From NCBI GenBank assembly GCA_049515555.1, contig JBEKTY010000059.1, forward strand, positions 1-41,554: a stretch of DNA of 41,554 nt. Reading direction: 5' to 3'. Position numbers and translations under genes: made by a program. Under the pieces are notes generated by a model. It ran no database searches, was not told the origin of the DNA, and worked only from the letters and a program-made list of their open reading frames with translations. Positions 20,244 through 28,434 of the stretch are shown piece after piece. Each line of letters begins with the position of its first letter. Position 1 is the first letter of the stretch. The stretch comes from JBEKTY01 sp049515555. GTDB lineage: Bacteria; Planctomycetota; Planctomycetia; Pirellulales; Thermoguttaceae.

Positions 20244-21956
20244 ATGCTTCTATCTTTGCAACCAGCGGCAATTGCGATCTTGATGCTCTTGGGGCCCGCG
20301 GCGCCGGCCGCCGGCGATCGGCCGGAGCGATTGGTCTACCGCTCAGGCGGCGTCGAGTTTGAGGTCACCTCCGACGGCCTGTCGGCGATTCGCGTGGGTG
20401 GCCGCGCCCTGGCCACCGGCGGCTGGCAGGTGTTCAACGCCGAGCCGTGGTTCAAGGACCAAGGCAGCGGGGCGGTCCGCAGCGAACCGATCCAGGAGCG
20501 GTCGCTGGCGGTGCTCGGCCCGCGGCGGGCCCGGGTCGTCCACCGCGGCGGGCAGCTCGTGGCAACGGCCGATTACCAGTTCGACGGCGAAGACCTGACG
20601 ATCTCCACCCGCGTCGAGAACAACCATCCCGAACTGCCGATCAACGTGCTGGGCTTCTCCGGCCTGCGGTTCGACTTCGACAGGCTGCCGCAGGGCCTGA
20701 TGCCGGTGCAGCACATCAGTTATTTCCAGGCCCATGGCATAGGGCTGTGCCATCCCAGCTTCTGGTCGAAGATCGGCGGCAGCTACGCCACCGACGGCAC
20801 GGCCGGCGTGGGCGTGTCGCCTTGGCGGACGGGCTGGACGCGGACCCTGATCCTGTGGGACTACGCCAGTTGGGAGGCCGACCAGCGGGAGAAATCGCCG
20901 TCGCGGCGGCTGCTGTACTTCGCCGGCACGCCCATCCCGCCCCGCGGCGCGCGGACCATCGACCTCCGCTTGCGGGTCAGCACGCGCCGCGAGTGGCGGC
21001 ATCTGCTGGCCCCCTACCGCGAACATTTTCGGGCCACCTTCGGACCGGTGCGGTACGACGCCGACTACCGCTGGATCGCCTCGGACTACATGAACCATAG
21101 CCGGCAGGCCATCTCGCCGGCGAACCCTTACGGTTATCACGGCGGCCCGCGGCGGCTCGACCTGCCCGAGGGCGTAGATGCCTTCTGCCGCACGGTGGCC
21201 GCCGCGCTGCGCTCAGCCGGCGGGCAGGGAGTGATTTTGTGGGGCCAGGGCGGCGAGGAGCCCCGCGGGGCGATGTACCGGCCGGATTTCGACATCCTGC
21301 CCCCCGAGGTCCAGCGCAACTGGCCCACTTTGGCCCGGCGGTTCCGCGAGGCGGGGCTGAAGCTGGGCGTGGCCACCCGGCCCGCCGACCTGGCGCTGCG
21401 CCGCGACTGGAACGAGGACCAGGTGATCCCCATCAACGCCGACGACCCGGCCCATTGCGACATGCTCTGGCAGCGGTTCCAGCGGATGATCGATTCAGGC
21501 TGTACGCTCTTCTATCTGGACAGCTTCGGCGCTGACCTGGAACACGTCAAGCTGATGCGCCTGCTGCGCCAGCGGATGGGCCGCAAGATCCTGTGCTTCG
21601 CCGAGCACCAGTGCGACGCCATGTTGCCCTACTCGGGAGGCTACTCGGAGACGAGCTTCCAGGCCGCCGCCCCCGGCGGCCCAAGCTATCGCGTGTGGTC
21701 CGGATTGCGGGAATGGGAGATCTACCAGTGGCTTGTGCCCGGGGCGCAACTGGTTTCGCGGTTGTACGAGGCCACAGGGGCAATGCCCGCCGACTTCGAG
21801 CCGGTAGACCGCTTCTTCTATCGCCACCGCATTACCCCGCTCGTGGCCGTATCGGACTTTCGCCGCGTGGCCGGGCTGAAAGACCTCCAGCCGGGCTTCA
21901 TCGACGCCACCGGCCAATGGAAGGAGTTTCCCCCCGGCAGCCCGCCGGTAAAATAG
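20244..21956 (+). CDS. Secreted TIM-barrel hydrolase-like protein
   Basis: A 570-residue exported protein with a signal peptide (MLLSLQPAAIAILMLLG..., cut near APAAG). The first half is beta-rich, like the N-terminal sandwich of alpha-galactosidase-type hydrolases. The second half reads like a TIM barrel, with strand-end acidic residues in GVILWGQGGEE, CTLFYLDSFGADLEH and ILCFAEHQCD. The D in YLDSFG could be a nucleophile and the E in FAEHQ an acid/base, but this is inference. I cannot name a glycoside hydrolase family. GAGGG lies 4 nt before the ATG. It is divergent from the beta-helix gene, and both appear to serve extracellular carbohydrate use. Confidence 0.65.
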   Translation: MLLSLQPAAIAILMLLGPAAPAAGDRPERLVYRSGGVEFEVTSDGLSAIRVGGRALATGGWQVFNAEPWFKDQGSGAVRSEPIQERSLAVLGPRRARVVHRGGQLVATADYQFDGEDLTISTRVENNHPELPINVLGFSGLRFDFDRLPQGLMPVQHISYFQAHGIGLCHPSFWSKIGGSYATDGTAGVGVSPWRTGWTRTLILWDYASWEADQREKSPSRRLLYFAGTPIPPRGARTIDLRLRVSTRREWRHLLAPYREHFRATFGPVRYDADYRWIASDYMNHSRQAISPANPYGYHGGPRRLDLPEGVDAFCRTVAAALRSAGGQGVILWGQGGEEPRGAMYRPDFDILPPEVQRNWPTLARRFREAGLKLGVATRPADLALRRDWNEDQVIPINADDPAHCDMLWQRFQRMIDSGCTLFYLDSFGADLEHVKLMRLLRQRMGRKILCFAEHQCDAMLPYSGGYSETSFQAAAPGGPSYRVWSGLREWEIYQWLVPGAQLVSRLYEATGAMPADFEPVDRFFYRHRITPLVAVSDFRRVAGLKDLQPGFIDATGQWKEFPPGSPPVK

Positions 21957-21984
21957 CATGTGGCCGCTCAAGCGACTCGCCAAA

Positions 21985-22013
21985 GTAGCAGGCACACGGA
22001 GTGTGCCTGCTAC
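21985..22013. repeat. Family D hairpin, copy between hydrolase and MBL genes
   Basis: GTAGCAGGCACAC, loop GGA, GTGTGCCTGCTAC: a perfect 13-bp stem, 29 bp after the hydrolase stop and 31 bp before the next ATG. It could end the upstream transcript. It also covers the -35 position of the next gene. Confidence 0.8.
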
Positions 22014-22032
22014 TTTCCATGCCGTGAACGGC

Positions 22033-22038
22033 TACAAT
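22033..22038 (+). promoter_or_regulatory. Possible -10 box giving a leaderless message
   Basis: TACAAT ends 6 nt before the ATG at 22045, so transcription from it would begin at or next to the start codon. There is no Shine-Dalgarno. The -35 position (22010-22015) is weak. Confidence 0.35.
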
Positions 22039-22044
22039 AAAACG

Positions 22045-22809
22045 ATGCGAGTCATTTCCCTCCAGTCCGGCAGCAACGGCAACTGCATCTACGTCGAGGC
22101 GGGCCCGCTGCGGCTGCTCTTCGACGCCGGGATCGGCGGCCGGCAGCTCGAGGAGCGGCTGGCTCTGTACGGCAGAGACAGCGGGAGCCTGAGCGCGTTG
22201 TTCATCTCGCACGACCACGTAGACCACAGCCGCAGCATGGGCGTGTTCCATCGCATGTTCGGCCTGCCGGTCTACGCCACGGCCAAGACCTGCCAGGCGG
22301 TCCGCCGATACGCCGTGGGGCCGATCGACGATCTGCGGCACTTCGTGGCCGGCGAAACGGTGCGGCTGGGAAAAGTGGCCGTCGAGACCTATCCCACCCC
22401 GCACGACGGCGTCGACGGCGTGGTGTTCGTCGTGGACGACGGCCGGCACCGGCTGGGCGTGCTCACCGACCTGGGCCACGTCTTCGCCGACTTGCACACA
22501 ATCGTGGGCTCGCTGGATGCCCTCATCCTGGAGAGCAACTACGACCCCGACATGCTCTCCGGCGGCTCGTATCCCGAGTGGCTCAAGCGGCGAATCCGCG
22601 GTCCCGGGGGCCACATCTCGAACCTCGAGGCCGCCGAGTTGGTGAGCACCGCCTTGCCCGGCCGGATGAAGTGGCTCTGCCTGGCCCACCTCTCCAAAGA
22701 GAATAACACCCAGGCCCTGGCCCTGAAGACCCATCGCCGAATCCTGGGCGAGCGGCTGCCCCTCCTGGTGGCCACCCGCTACGAGCCCACCGACATGCTG
22801 GAAGTGTGA
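22045..22809 (+). CDS. MBL-fold metal-dependent hydrolase (YycJ/WalJ-like)
   Basis: A 254-residue metallo-beta-lactamase-fold protein of the YycJ/WalJ/VicX type. The N-terminal SLQSGSNGNCIYVE is diagnostic, followed by the zinc motif SHDHVDH (H56, H58, D60, H61), a later D in GVLTDLGHV and AHLSKENNT near the end. Relatives are probably nucleases affecting chromosome or cell-wall homeostasis, but the substrate is unproven. The ATG at 22045 opens the conserved region; the upstream frame is only repeat DNA. The stop codon abuts a G-rich heptamer array. Confidence 0.88.
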   Translation: MRVISLQSGSNGNCIYVEAGPLRLLFDAGIGGRQLEERLALYGRDSGSLSALFISHDHVDHSRSMGVFHRMFGLPVYATAKTCQAVRRYAVGPIDDLRHFVAGETVRLGKVAVETYPTPHDGVDGVVFVVDDGRHRLGVLTDLGHVFADLHTIVGSLDALILESNYDPDMLSGGSYPEWLKRRIRGPGGHISNLEAAELVSTALPGRMKWLCLAHLSKENNTQALALKTHRRILGERLPLLVATRYEPTDMLEV

Positions 22810-23173
22810 GGGGGGGAGGGGATTAGGGATTAGGGATTAGGGCGGAAGGGGGAAGGGGGAAGGGGGAAAGGGGAAGGCGGAAGGGGGAGGGCACACGCGG
22901 TCCGCCAAAACGGCCGAAAACACCGCTTGCGGTTTCGCCGCCCGTCGAGACAAGCTGTCCCGACCATCCGCGGACGGAAAGCGGCGGGAGGGGGGCTTTT
23001 GCCGTGCGCACCGGCCGCGAAATGGGGTTTCCTGTTTCACGGCCTTAAGGTACGATCTTGTGTATAGAGGCCACGGTGCCAGGGGCCCTCAACCCCTGCC
23101 CATCCCCAACCAGAGGCGGGGTTGCGCAGGATGCGCGGGGCTATCGATCGCCGGGTTCAGAGGAGAACTTGCA
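22810..23173. repeat. Intergenic region with G-rich heptamer array
   Basis: GGGATTA, GGGATTA, GGGCGGA and three AGGGGGA words run with a 7-nt period from about 22820. Around 22915-22937 there is a small inverted repeat, AAACACCGC-TT-GCGGTTT. The remainder shows nothing coding. The last part is the leader of the next gene, with TATAGA at 23063 but no convincing -35. Confidence 0.6.
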
Positions 23174-23644
23174 ATGAGTAGGAAAATCTTACTGCTGGTG
23201 GGTGTCGCTTTGGTGGCGTTGGCGCTCGGCTGCCCGTCGGCCCAGGCGGGTGGCGTCAGGCTGGGCATCGGCATCGGCATTCCGCTGGGCGGCCCGGCCT
23301 ATGCTCCCTATCCGTATTATCCCTATCCTTACCCATACCGGTACCCATACCCATATTACTATCCCTATCCGTATGCCTACGGCCCGCCGCCGGTCTACGC
23401 GGCCCCGCCCCCGGTATATGCGGCGCCGCCGGCGTACTACACGCAGCCGCCGCCGGGATACCAGCAGCCGGCCCCGACGCAGCGGAATTATATTGCGCCG
23501 TCGACGGCCCCGGCGCCGTCGGCCCCCGCGCCGTTGGCCCCCACGCCGGTGCCACCGCCGCCCCCGCCGCAGACCTTTGCCCCCGGCCCTGCCCAAACAC
23601 CGCTGCCCACTCCGTCCGATCAGCCGATAGGCATAGAACGATAG
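23174..23644 (+). CDS. Small secreted proline/tyrosine-rich protein
   Basis: A 156-residue protein. A signal peptide (residues 1 to about 25, ending AQAGG) is followed by GVRLGIGIGIPLGG, then a Tyr-Pro-rich stretch of PYPYPY-type repeats, and a Pro-Ala-rich tail. A cysteine at residue 20 (ALGC) is a poor lipobox, so signal peptidase I cleavage is more likely. Low-complexity YPYP proteins are common in planctomycete envelopes; no function is known. AGGAGAA precedes the ATG. It stands alone between an MBL hydrolase and a convergent cluster. Confidence 0.75.
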   Translation: MSRKILLLVGVALVALALGCPSAQAGGVRLGIGIGIPLGGPAYAPYPYYPYPYPYRYPYPYYYPYPYAYGPPPVYAAPPPVYAAPPAYYTQPPPGYQQPAPTQRNYIAPSTAPAPSAPAPLAPTPVPPPPPPQTFAPGPAQTPLPTPSDQPIGIER

Positions 23645-23646
23645 AA

Positions 23647-23731
23647 CAGGGGTGGCGAGTGGCGAGTGGTGAGTCCCGCCCCTCACCACTCACCTCCCGC
23701 TACTCACCCCTCGCTACTCACCCCTCGACTC
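23647..23731. repeat. Heptamer array with inverted arm between convergent genes
   Basis: GTGGCGA, GTGGCGA and GTGGTGA words on the left are mirrored by CTCACCACTCACC and CTACTCACCCCTCG words on the right. The TGA stop of the minus-strand Tat-exported protein (23718-23720) and its last codons are part of the right arm. Confidence 0.75.
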
Positions 23732-24608
23732 GCCCGTGCTCGGGAAAGTCGGCCGCGTAGCGGCGCAGCAGGGCCGGGACGTCGGCCGGCAGGAAGTACA
23801 TCTTTCCGCGGATGTGCCGGGTTTGGCCGGCTTGCAGCCCGCCCAAGCGGAAATCGGCGTGCAGGCAGCGGATCACCCCCTGGAACAACTCCTGGTAGGG
23901 CTCCCAAGCGGTGGCCCACAACTGCGTCTCGTCGCCGCTGAAGCAGCCGATCAGCCCGTTGCTGGGCACCAAGGGGCTCAAGGGCCGCGGGTTGACGTCG
24001 GTGCGCGGCACGTGCCGGGGGCACCACACCTGGCCGGGCGTGTAGCGGGCCCGCGTGGCCCACTGCGGCGTCGGCATCCGCCGCAGCTTCCCCTCCAGAA
24101 AAATAAAGCACTTGGGCAGGTAGTCGTCGATGTTCGGCCCCTCGGCAGCGAACCCGGTGAAGGGGCCCAGTCGCGGACAAGCCTGTGCCCAGTGGGCCTC
24201 GGATCGCTTCGGGCCAGGATTGTGCGCCGTCAGGCGGAAGTCCACTTCGTCCGGCCCGGCCGTGATCGTGTGCTCCACCGTCAGGCCGTCGGCCAGCGTA
24301 CACTTGAGCTTCACCACGCGCTGGTCGGCGCTTTGAGAAACTAGCGCCGTCCGGTGGGGAATGACCGTGTGCCGGCCCCAATCGGCGTCGGTCGAGCCGG
24401 CGCGGCAATAGGCCTCGAGATAGTCGACCTGCAGTTGGCCGTCGGGCAATTGCCCGCCCCGAATGATCAGCCAGTTATCGCGGCGTACCAGCGTCAGGCC
24501 GGCTGTCGGGACCTCGGCCCGCGCCGGCCGGCGGGCCAAGGCCCACGCCGCCGCGCCGCCCGCCAGCTTCCCCAGAAACCCCCGCCGCCCCTGCGAGATC
24601 TCCGACAT
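23718..24608 (-). CDS. Tat-exported protein, possibly mutarotase-like
   Basis: A 296-residue protein with a twin-arginine leader (QGRRGFLGKLAGGAAAWALA), so it is probably exported folded. The rest is beta-rich with YLEAYCRAGSTDADW, a WAQACPRLGPFTGF stretch and WCPRHVPRTDVNPRP. The fold suggests a sugar-binding or mutarotase-like sandwich, but I recognise no family. It is the last gene of a minus-strand group behind deoC (27 bp gap) and a TIM-barrel isomerase, which points to sugar metabolism. The C-terminal residues and stop come from a heptamer repeat arm. Confidence 0.6.
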   Translation of the reverse strand: MSEISQGRRGFLGKLAGGAAAWALARRPARAEVPTAGLTLVRRDNWLIIRGGQLPDGQLQVDYLEAYCRAGSTDADWGRHTVIPHRTALVSQSADQRVVKLKCTLADGLTVEHTITAGPDEVDFRLTAHNPGPKRSEAHWAQACPRLGPFTGFAAEGPNIDDYLPKCFIFLEGKLRRMPTPQWATRARYTPGQVWCPRHVPRTDVNPRPLSPLVPSNGLIGCFSGDETQLWATAWEPYQELFQGVIRCLHADFRLGGLQAGQTRHIRGKMYFLPADVPALLRRYAADFPEHGRVEG

Positions 24609-24635
24609 GCTACGGCCCTCCTGTTTCCTGCGGAA

Positions 24636-25367
24636 TTACGCCGGCCCGGGCGCCATGCCGCGGCGCTTGGCCTCTTCGAGAATGGCTGCGGTGGCCGTGG
24701 CGCCGATCCGCGCCACGCCCAGGGCCCGAACCCGCAGCAGATCGTCCAGCGTGCGGACCCCGCCGGCGGCCTTGATGCGGACCGATGCGGGGCAGTGCCG
24801 CCGCATGAGGGTCAATTGCTCTACGGTCGCGCCGCGGTAGTTGTACGATCCGTCGGGCTGCTTGACGAAGCCGTAGCCGGTCGAGGTCTTCACGAAGGCC
24901 ACGCCGATCTGCGAGCAGATTTCGCACAGACGGATGATCGGCGCGTCGGTCAGGTAATCGTTCTCGAAGATGACCTTGAGGATCGCCCCGCGGGCGAGCA
25001 CCGCCTCCTGCACGGCCCGGATCTCGGCCTGGACGTAGGGCCAGTCGCCGCCCAGGACCTTGCCCACGTTGACGACCATGTCGATTTCGCTGCCGCCCGT
25101 TGCCGCCGCCTCGTCGGCCTCCAGCACCTTGATGCGCGTCGTGCTGTTGCCGTGGGGGAAGCCGATCACCGGGCAGACGCCGACCGCCGAGCCGGCCAGG
25201 ACCTCGCGGGCCAGGCCCACCGCATAGGGCTTGACGCAGGCCGTGGCCACGTCGTAGCGCCGGGCCAGCTCGCAACCGCGGCGAACCTCCGCATCCGTCA
25301 TCGTCGGATGCAGCAGCGAGTGGTCGATCATCTTTGCCAGCTCGTGAAGCGTAACGGTCTCGGTCAT
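24636..25367 (-). CDS. deoC: Deoxyribose-phosphate aldolase
   Basis: A 243-residue class I aldolase that splits 2-deoxyribose 5-phosphate into acetaldehyde and glyceraldehyde 3-phosphate. The Schiff-base lysine is K160 in AFVKTSTGYG, the conserved aspartate D96 is in SEIDMVVN, and the second active-site lysine is in VRIKAAGGVRT. The length is typical of the short bacterial form. It lies 8 bp downstream of the isomerase gene, so the two are certainly close-coupled. DeoC relatives acting on other sugar phosphates exist, so the substrate in this operon could differ. Confidence 0.9.
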   Translation of the reverse strand: MTETVTLHELAKMIDHSLLHPTMTDAEVRRGCELARRYDVATACVKPYAVGLAREVLAGSAVGVCPVIGFPHGNSTTRIKVLEADEAAATGGSEIDMVVNVGKVLGGDWPYVQAEIRAVQEAVLARGAILKVIFENDYLTDAPIIRLCEICSQIGVAFVKTSTGYGFVKQPDGSYNYRGATVEQLTLMRRHCPASVRIKAAGGVRTLDDLLRVRALGVARIGATATAAILEEAKRRGMAPGPA

Positions 25368-25375
25368 GGGTGGTC

Positions 25376-26287
25376 TCAGCAAAAGTTCTCCAGGAATCGT
25401 TTGGCCTGGCGCAGGGCGTGCTGCCGCGCGGCCAGCGTCTGCTCGTAGGCGCGGTCTTCGACCTCGATGCACACGGCGCCTTGGTAGCCGATATCCGTCA
25501 AAGCGGCGAACAGCTCGCCCCAGGGCACGTCGCCCAGCCCGGGCAGCTTGGGCTCGTGGAACTCCAGCGGCGCGGCCAGGATGCCCACGTCGCCCAGGCG
25601 GTCGCGCAGCAAGCGGGCGTCTTTGGCGTGCACGTGGAAGATGCGGTCGGCGAACTCGCGGACGTGCCGCGGCGAGTCCATGAGCTGCCACACGGCGTGC
25701 GACGGATCGTAGTTCAGCCCGAAGTGCGGGCTGGGGATCCGCCGGAACATCTCCCGCCAGATCTTGGGCGAGATGGCCAGGTTCCTGCCGCCCGGCCATT
25801 CGTCGCCGGTGAACAGCATGGGGCAGTTCTCGATGCCCACGCGGACGCCGCATTGCTGGGCGTGCTCGATGATGGGCGGCCAGAGGCGGTCGAACCGTTT
25901 CCAGTTCTCCTCCAGGGGCAGCGCCGGGTCGCGGCCCACGAAGGTGTTCACGCCCGCCAGGCCCAGCCGCCCGGCGGCGGTGATCATCTTGCGGATGTGC
26001 TCGACGGCGGCGGCCGACTCGGCCTGATCGGCACACAGCGGGTTGGGGTAGTAGCCCAGGGCCGAGATTTCCACCCCCTGGCCGGCGAGGATCGCCCGCA
26101 CCTCGTCGGCCTGGGCCTGGCCGAAGTCGCCCACGTCCAGGTGCGTGATGCCGGCGTAGCGGCGGTCGGCCTTCATCTTCGGCCAGCAGGCCACCTCCAG
26201 GCACTGGAAGCCCTCGGCGGCCGCAAACTCGACCACCTGCCGGAAGCTCAGGTCCGGAAGAATCGCAGTGAAAAAACCCAGCTTCAT
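25376..26287 (-). CDS. Sugar phosphate isomerase/epimerase (xylose-isomerase-like TIM barrel)
   Basis: A 303-residue protein of the AP-endonuclease-2/xylose-isomerase-like barrel, the group that includes IolE and hexulose-phosphate epimerases. Metal-binding positions are seen in GVRVGIENCPM (E), GLNYDPSHAVW (D and H), IFHVHAKDA (H, H) and AVCIEVEDRAY (E). The ATG at 26287 has AGGAG 7 nt upstream. It lies between a Gfo/Idh/MocA dehydrogenase and deoC on the same strand, an arrangement expected of a pathway for polyols or unusual sugars. The substrate is unknown. Confidence 0.85.
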   Translation of the reverse strand: MKLGFFTAILPDLSFRQVVEFAAAEGFQCLEVACWPKMKADRRYAGITHLDVGDFGQAQADEVRAILAGQGVEISALGYYPNPLCADQAESAAAVEHIRKMITAAGRLGLAGVNTFVGRDPALPLEENWKRFDRLWPPIIEHAQQCGVRVGIENCPMLFTGDEWPGGRNLAISPKIWREMFRRIPSPHFGLNYDPSHAVWQLMDSPRHVREFADRIFHVHAKDARLLRDRLGDVGILAAPLEFHEPKLPGLGDVPWGELFAALTDIGYQGAVCIEVEDRAYEQTLAARQHALRQAKRFLENFC

Positions 26288-26320
26288 GGTTGACTCCTGC
26301 GAAGCCGCAAGCGGCTCGTA

Positions 26321-26366
26321 ACTCATTGCTCAAAGTCAAGGCTCATAGCTCATAGCTCATAGCTCA
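26321..26366. repeat. Heptamer array CTCATAG at the 3' end of the dehydrogenase gene
   Basis: GCTCATA words repeat every 7 nt (about 26340-26366), with looser CTCATTG and CTCAAAG words before them. On the coding strand the words read GAGCTAT, and the first contains part of the dehydrogenase TGA stop (26364-26366). Confidence 0.7.
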
Positions 26367-27515
26367 CCGCTTGACCTTGACCCATTTCCCCTGGCGATGG
26401 CTGTCGAGGATGGCCTCGCACAGCAGGATTTCCCGGTGGCCGTCGGCGAAAGTGGCGAACGGCGGCGGGGCCGAGAAATCACCCCCGGCGATGTAGCCGT
26501 AAAACGCGCGGAAACACTGCTTGAACGTATCGGGGAACCCCTCGGCGTGCCCGCCCGGGTAGCTGATGTACTGCCGCGCCGCCTCCGAGACTAGCGACGG
26601 GTCGCGAATCAGCGATTCGTTGGACCGGCCGCGGTGGCCGATCCACAGCGTGTTGGGCTCCTCGCTCTGCCAGGCCAAGGCCGCCTCGGCCCCGGCGATC
26701 TCCAGGCGGAGGCAGTTCTTCCGCCCGGCCGTGGTCTGCGAGACCCACAGCACGCCGCGGGCCCCACCGCGAAACCGCAGCAGTATCGACCCGCAATCCT
26801 CGGTGTTGATCCGCACCGGCTCGGTGGCCACGGCCCGCTCCTCCTTACCCTTGAACGTCTGCACCTCGCCCTTGGGCCGCTGCCGCACCGCATGCACCGT
26901 CAGCAGGTCGGCGCACACCGCGTCGATCTCCAGGCCCGTTACGGTTTGCACCAGGTCCAGCCAGTGCGTGCCGATATCGGCCACGGCCCGCAGCCGGCCG
27001 CCTTCCCGGGCCAGCACGCGCCAGTTGTAATCGGTCGGGAGCAGCAGCCAGTCTTGCACGTAGCTGCCCACCACGCTATGCACCTTGCCGATCTGGCCGG
27101 AGCGGACCTTCTCGCGGGCTTCCAGGCAGAGGGGATAGAATCGCAGGTTATAGTTCACGCCGGCGGCCAGGCCCGCGGTCTTGGCCAACTTCACCAGGGC
27201 CGCCGACTCCCGCGAGTTCATGGCCAGGGGCTTCTCGCACAGCACGTGCTTGCCGGCCTCCAGGGCCCGGCGGGCCATGTCAAAATGGTAGCGGTTGGGC
27301 GTGGTGATGTGCACGGCCTGCACCCGCTCGTCGGCGAGCACTTCGGCCAGGCTGCGATAGGCGCGGGGCAGGCCCAGCGCCACGGCGGCCTGCTCCGATT
27401 CGGCGTCGTCGACGCCCAGAATGCCCGTCACCGTTACGCCCACCCGCCGCAAGGCCTCGACGTGCACCGGGCCAATGAACCCCGCGCCCACCACGGCCGC
27501 TCCGATCTGCTGCAC
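26364..27515 (-). CDS. Gfo/Idh/MocA-family oxidoreductase
   Basis: A 383-residue NAD(P)-dependent sugar or polyol dehydrogenase. The N-terminal Rossmann motif VGAGFIGPVHVEALRR, the lysine motif CEKPLAMN near residue 93 and the C-terminal alpha/beta domain with DIGTHWLDLVQ are typical. The start is taken as GTG at 27515 because AGAGGAGT lies 7 nt upstream and the Rossmann fold begins immediately after. A frame extension to 27554 has no support. It heads the minus-strand sugar cluster and is divergent from KDPG aldolase. There is no export signal, unlike many planctomycete relatives, so it acts in the cytoplasm. Confidence 0.9.
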   Translation of the reverse strand: MQQIGAAVVGAGFIGPVHVEALRRVGVTVTGILGVDDAESEQAAVALGLPRAYRSLAEVLADERVQAVHITTPNRYHFDMARRALEAGKHVLCEKPLAMNSRESAALVKLAKTAGLAAGVNYNLRFYPLCLEAREKVRSGQIGKVHSVVGSYVQDWLLLPTDYNWRVLAREGGRLRAVADIGTHWLDLVQTVTGLEIDAVCADLLTVHAVRQRPKGEVQTFKGKEERAVATEPVRINTEDCGSILLRFRGGARGVLWVSQTTAGRKNCLRLEIAGAEAALAWQSEEPNTLWIGHRGRSNESLIRDPSLVSEAARQYISYPGGHAEGFPDTFKQCFRAFYGYIAGGDFSAPPPFATFADGHREILLCEAILDSHRQGKWVKVKR

Positions 27516-27646
27516 GAGATTGACTCCTCTGTGCGATCTTGCCACCCCGCGCAATCAATATAGCCATGCGCTGGGGGGCTTGCCAAGCGCCGCCCGTGGT
27601 TTCAAAATGTCGGTACCGAATTGTTCGACAACCAACCGCGGCACCC

Positions 27647-27683
27647 CCAATCCCTAAATCCCTAAATCCCCAAATCCCTTCCC
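27647..27683. repeat. Octamer array in the KDPG aldolase leader
   Basis: CCCTAAAT, CCCTAAAT and CCCCAAAT words repeat every 8 nt and end 3 nt before the ATG at 27686. No Shine-Dalgarno is present between array and start. Confidence 0.65.
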
Positions 27684-27685
27684 CC

Positions 27686-28360
27686 ATGTCCCCCGACAAC
27701 GTGTTCCAGACCATCGGCCGCTCGGGCGTGGTGCCCGTGATATCGCTGGATTCGGCCGAGTCGGCCCTGCCGCTGGCCGATGCCCTGCTGGAAGCCGGCC
27801 TGCCGTTGGTCGAGATCACCTTTCGCACCGCGGCGGCGGCCGAGGCCATCGGGCGAATCTGCCGGCACCGGCCGGAGCTGCTGGTGGGCGCCGGCACCGT
27901 GCTGACGGCGGCCAACGTCCAGGCGGCGGCCGACGCCGGGGCCCGCTTCGCCGTGGCCCCCGGGCTGAACCCGGCGGTCGTCGCCCGGGCCCGGCAGGCC
28001 GGCCTGCCCTTCGTGCCCGGCGTGTGCACCCCCAGCGAAATCGAGCACGCCGTGACGCTCGATTGCAAGGTACTAAAATTCTTCCCCGCCCAGGCCCTGG
28101 GCGGCCTGGCCACGATCCGGGCCGTCGCCGGGCCCTACCAACACCTGGGCCTGCGGCTGATTCCCACCGGCGGCGTGAACCTGACGAACCTGGAGAGCTA
28201 CCTCGCCGCCGACGTGGTGCTGGCCGTCGGCGGCACCTGGCTCGCCAAGCGCGACGATCTGGCCGAGGGCCGCTGGGCCCTGGTCCGCGATCGCTGCCGG
28301 CAGGCGGTCGAGATTGTGGCCAAGGTGCGGGGGCTGCAAAGCCCAGCGGCCAAATTGTAA
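27686..28360 (+). CDS. eda: KDPG/KHG aldolase
   Basis: A 224-residue class I aldolase of the Entner-Doudoroff pathway, splitting 2-keto-3-deoxy-6-phosphogluconate into pyruvate and glyceraldehyde 3-phosphate. The general-base glutamate is in LVEITFRT, GAGTVL and the phosphate-binding PTGGVN follow, and the Schiff-base lysine is K131 in VLKFFPAQ. The length is typical. Its leader is an octamer repeat without a ribosome site, and a family D double hairpin begins at the base after its stop codon. It is divergent from the Gfo/Idh/MocA gene and could serve the same catabolic route. Confidence 0.9.
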   Translation: MSPDNVFQTIGRSGVVPVISLDSAESALPLADALLEAGLPLVEITFRTAAAAEAIGRICRHRPELLVGAGTVLTAANVQAAADAGARFAVAPGLNPAVVARARQAGLPFVPGVCTPSEIEHAVTLDCKVLKFFPAQALGGLATIRAVAGPYQHLGLRLIPTGGVNLTNLESYLAADVVLAVGGTWLAKRDDLAEGRWALVRDRCRQAVEIVAKVRGLQSPAAKL

Positions 28361-28410
28361 CCGGCACACGCCGTGTGCCGTCCCTTGTTCACGGCACACG
28401 GCGTGTGCCG
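28361..28410. repeat. Family D double hairpin after KDPG aldolase
   Basis: Two hairpins in tandem, CCGGCACACGCCGTGTGCCG and CGGCACACGGCGTGTGCCG, are separated by TCCCTTGTTCA. The first begins directly after the TAA stop of the aldolase. They sit 25 bp before the next ATG and are candidates for a terminator or a processing signal. Confidence 0.8.
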
Positions 28411-28434
28411 ACTACATTGGGTGAGGACTCCACC

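Noticed and set aside
22810..22900. G-quadruplex-forming regulatory site
   Set aside because: The G-runs are explained by the 7-nt word array, and there is no promoter at a matching distance. It was not kept as a separate claim.
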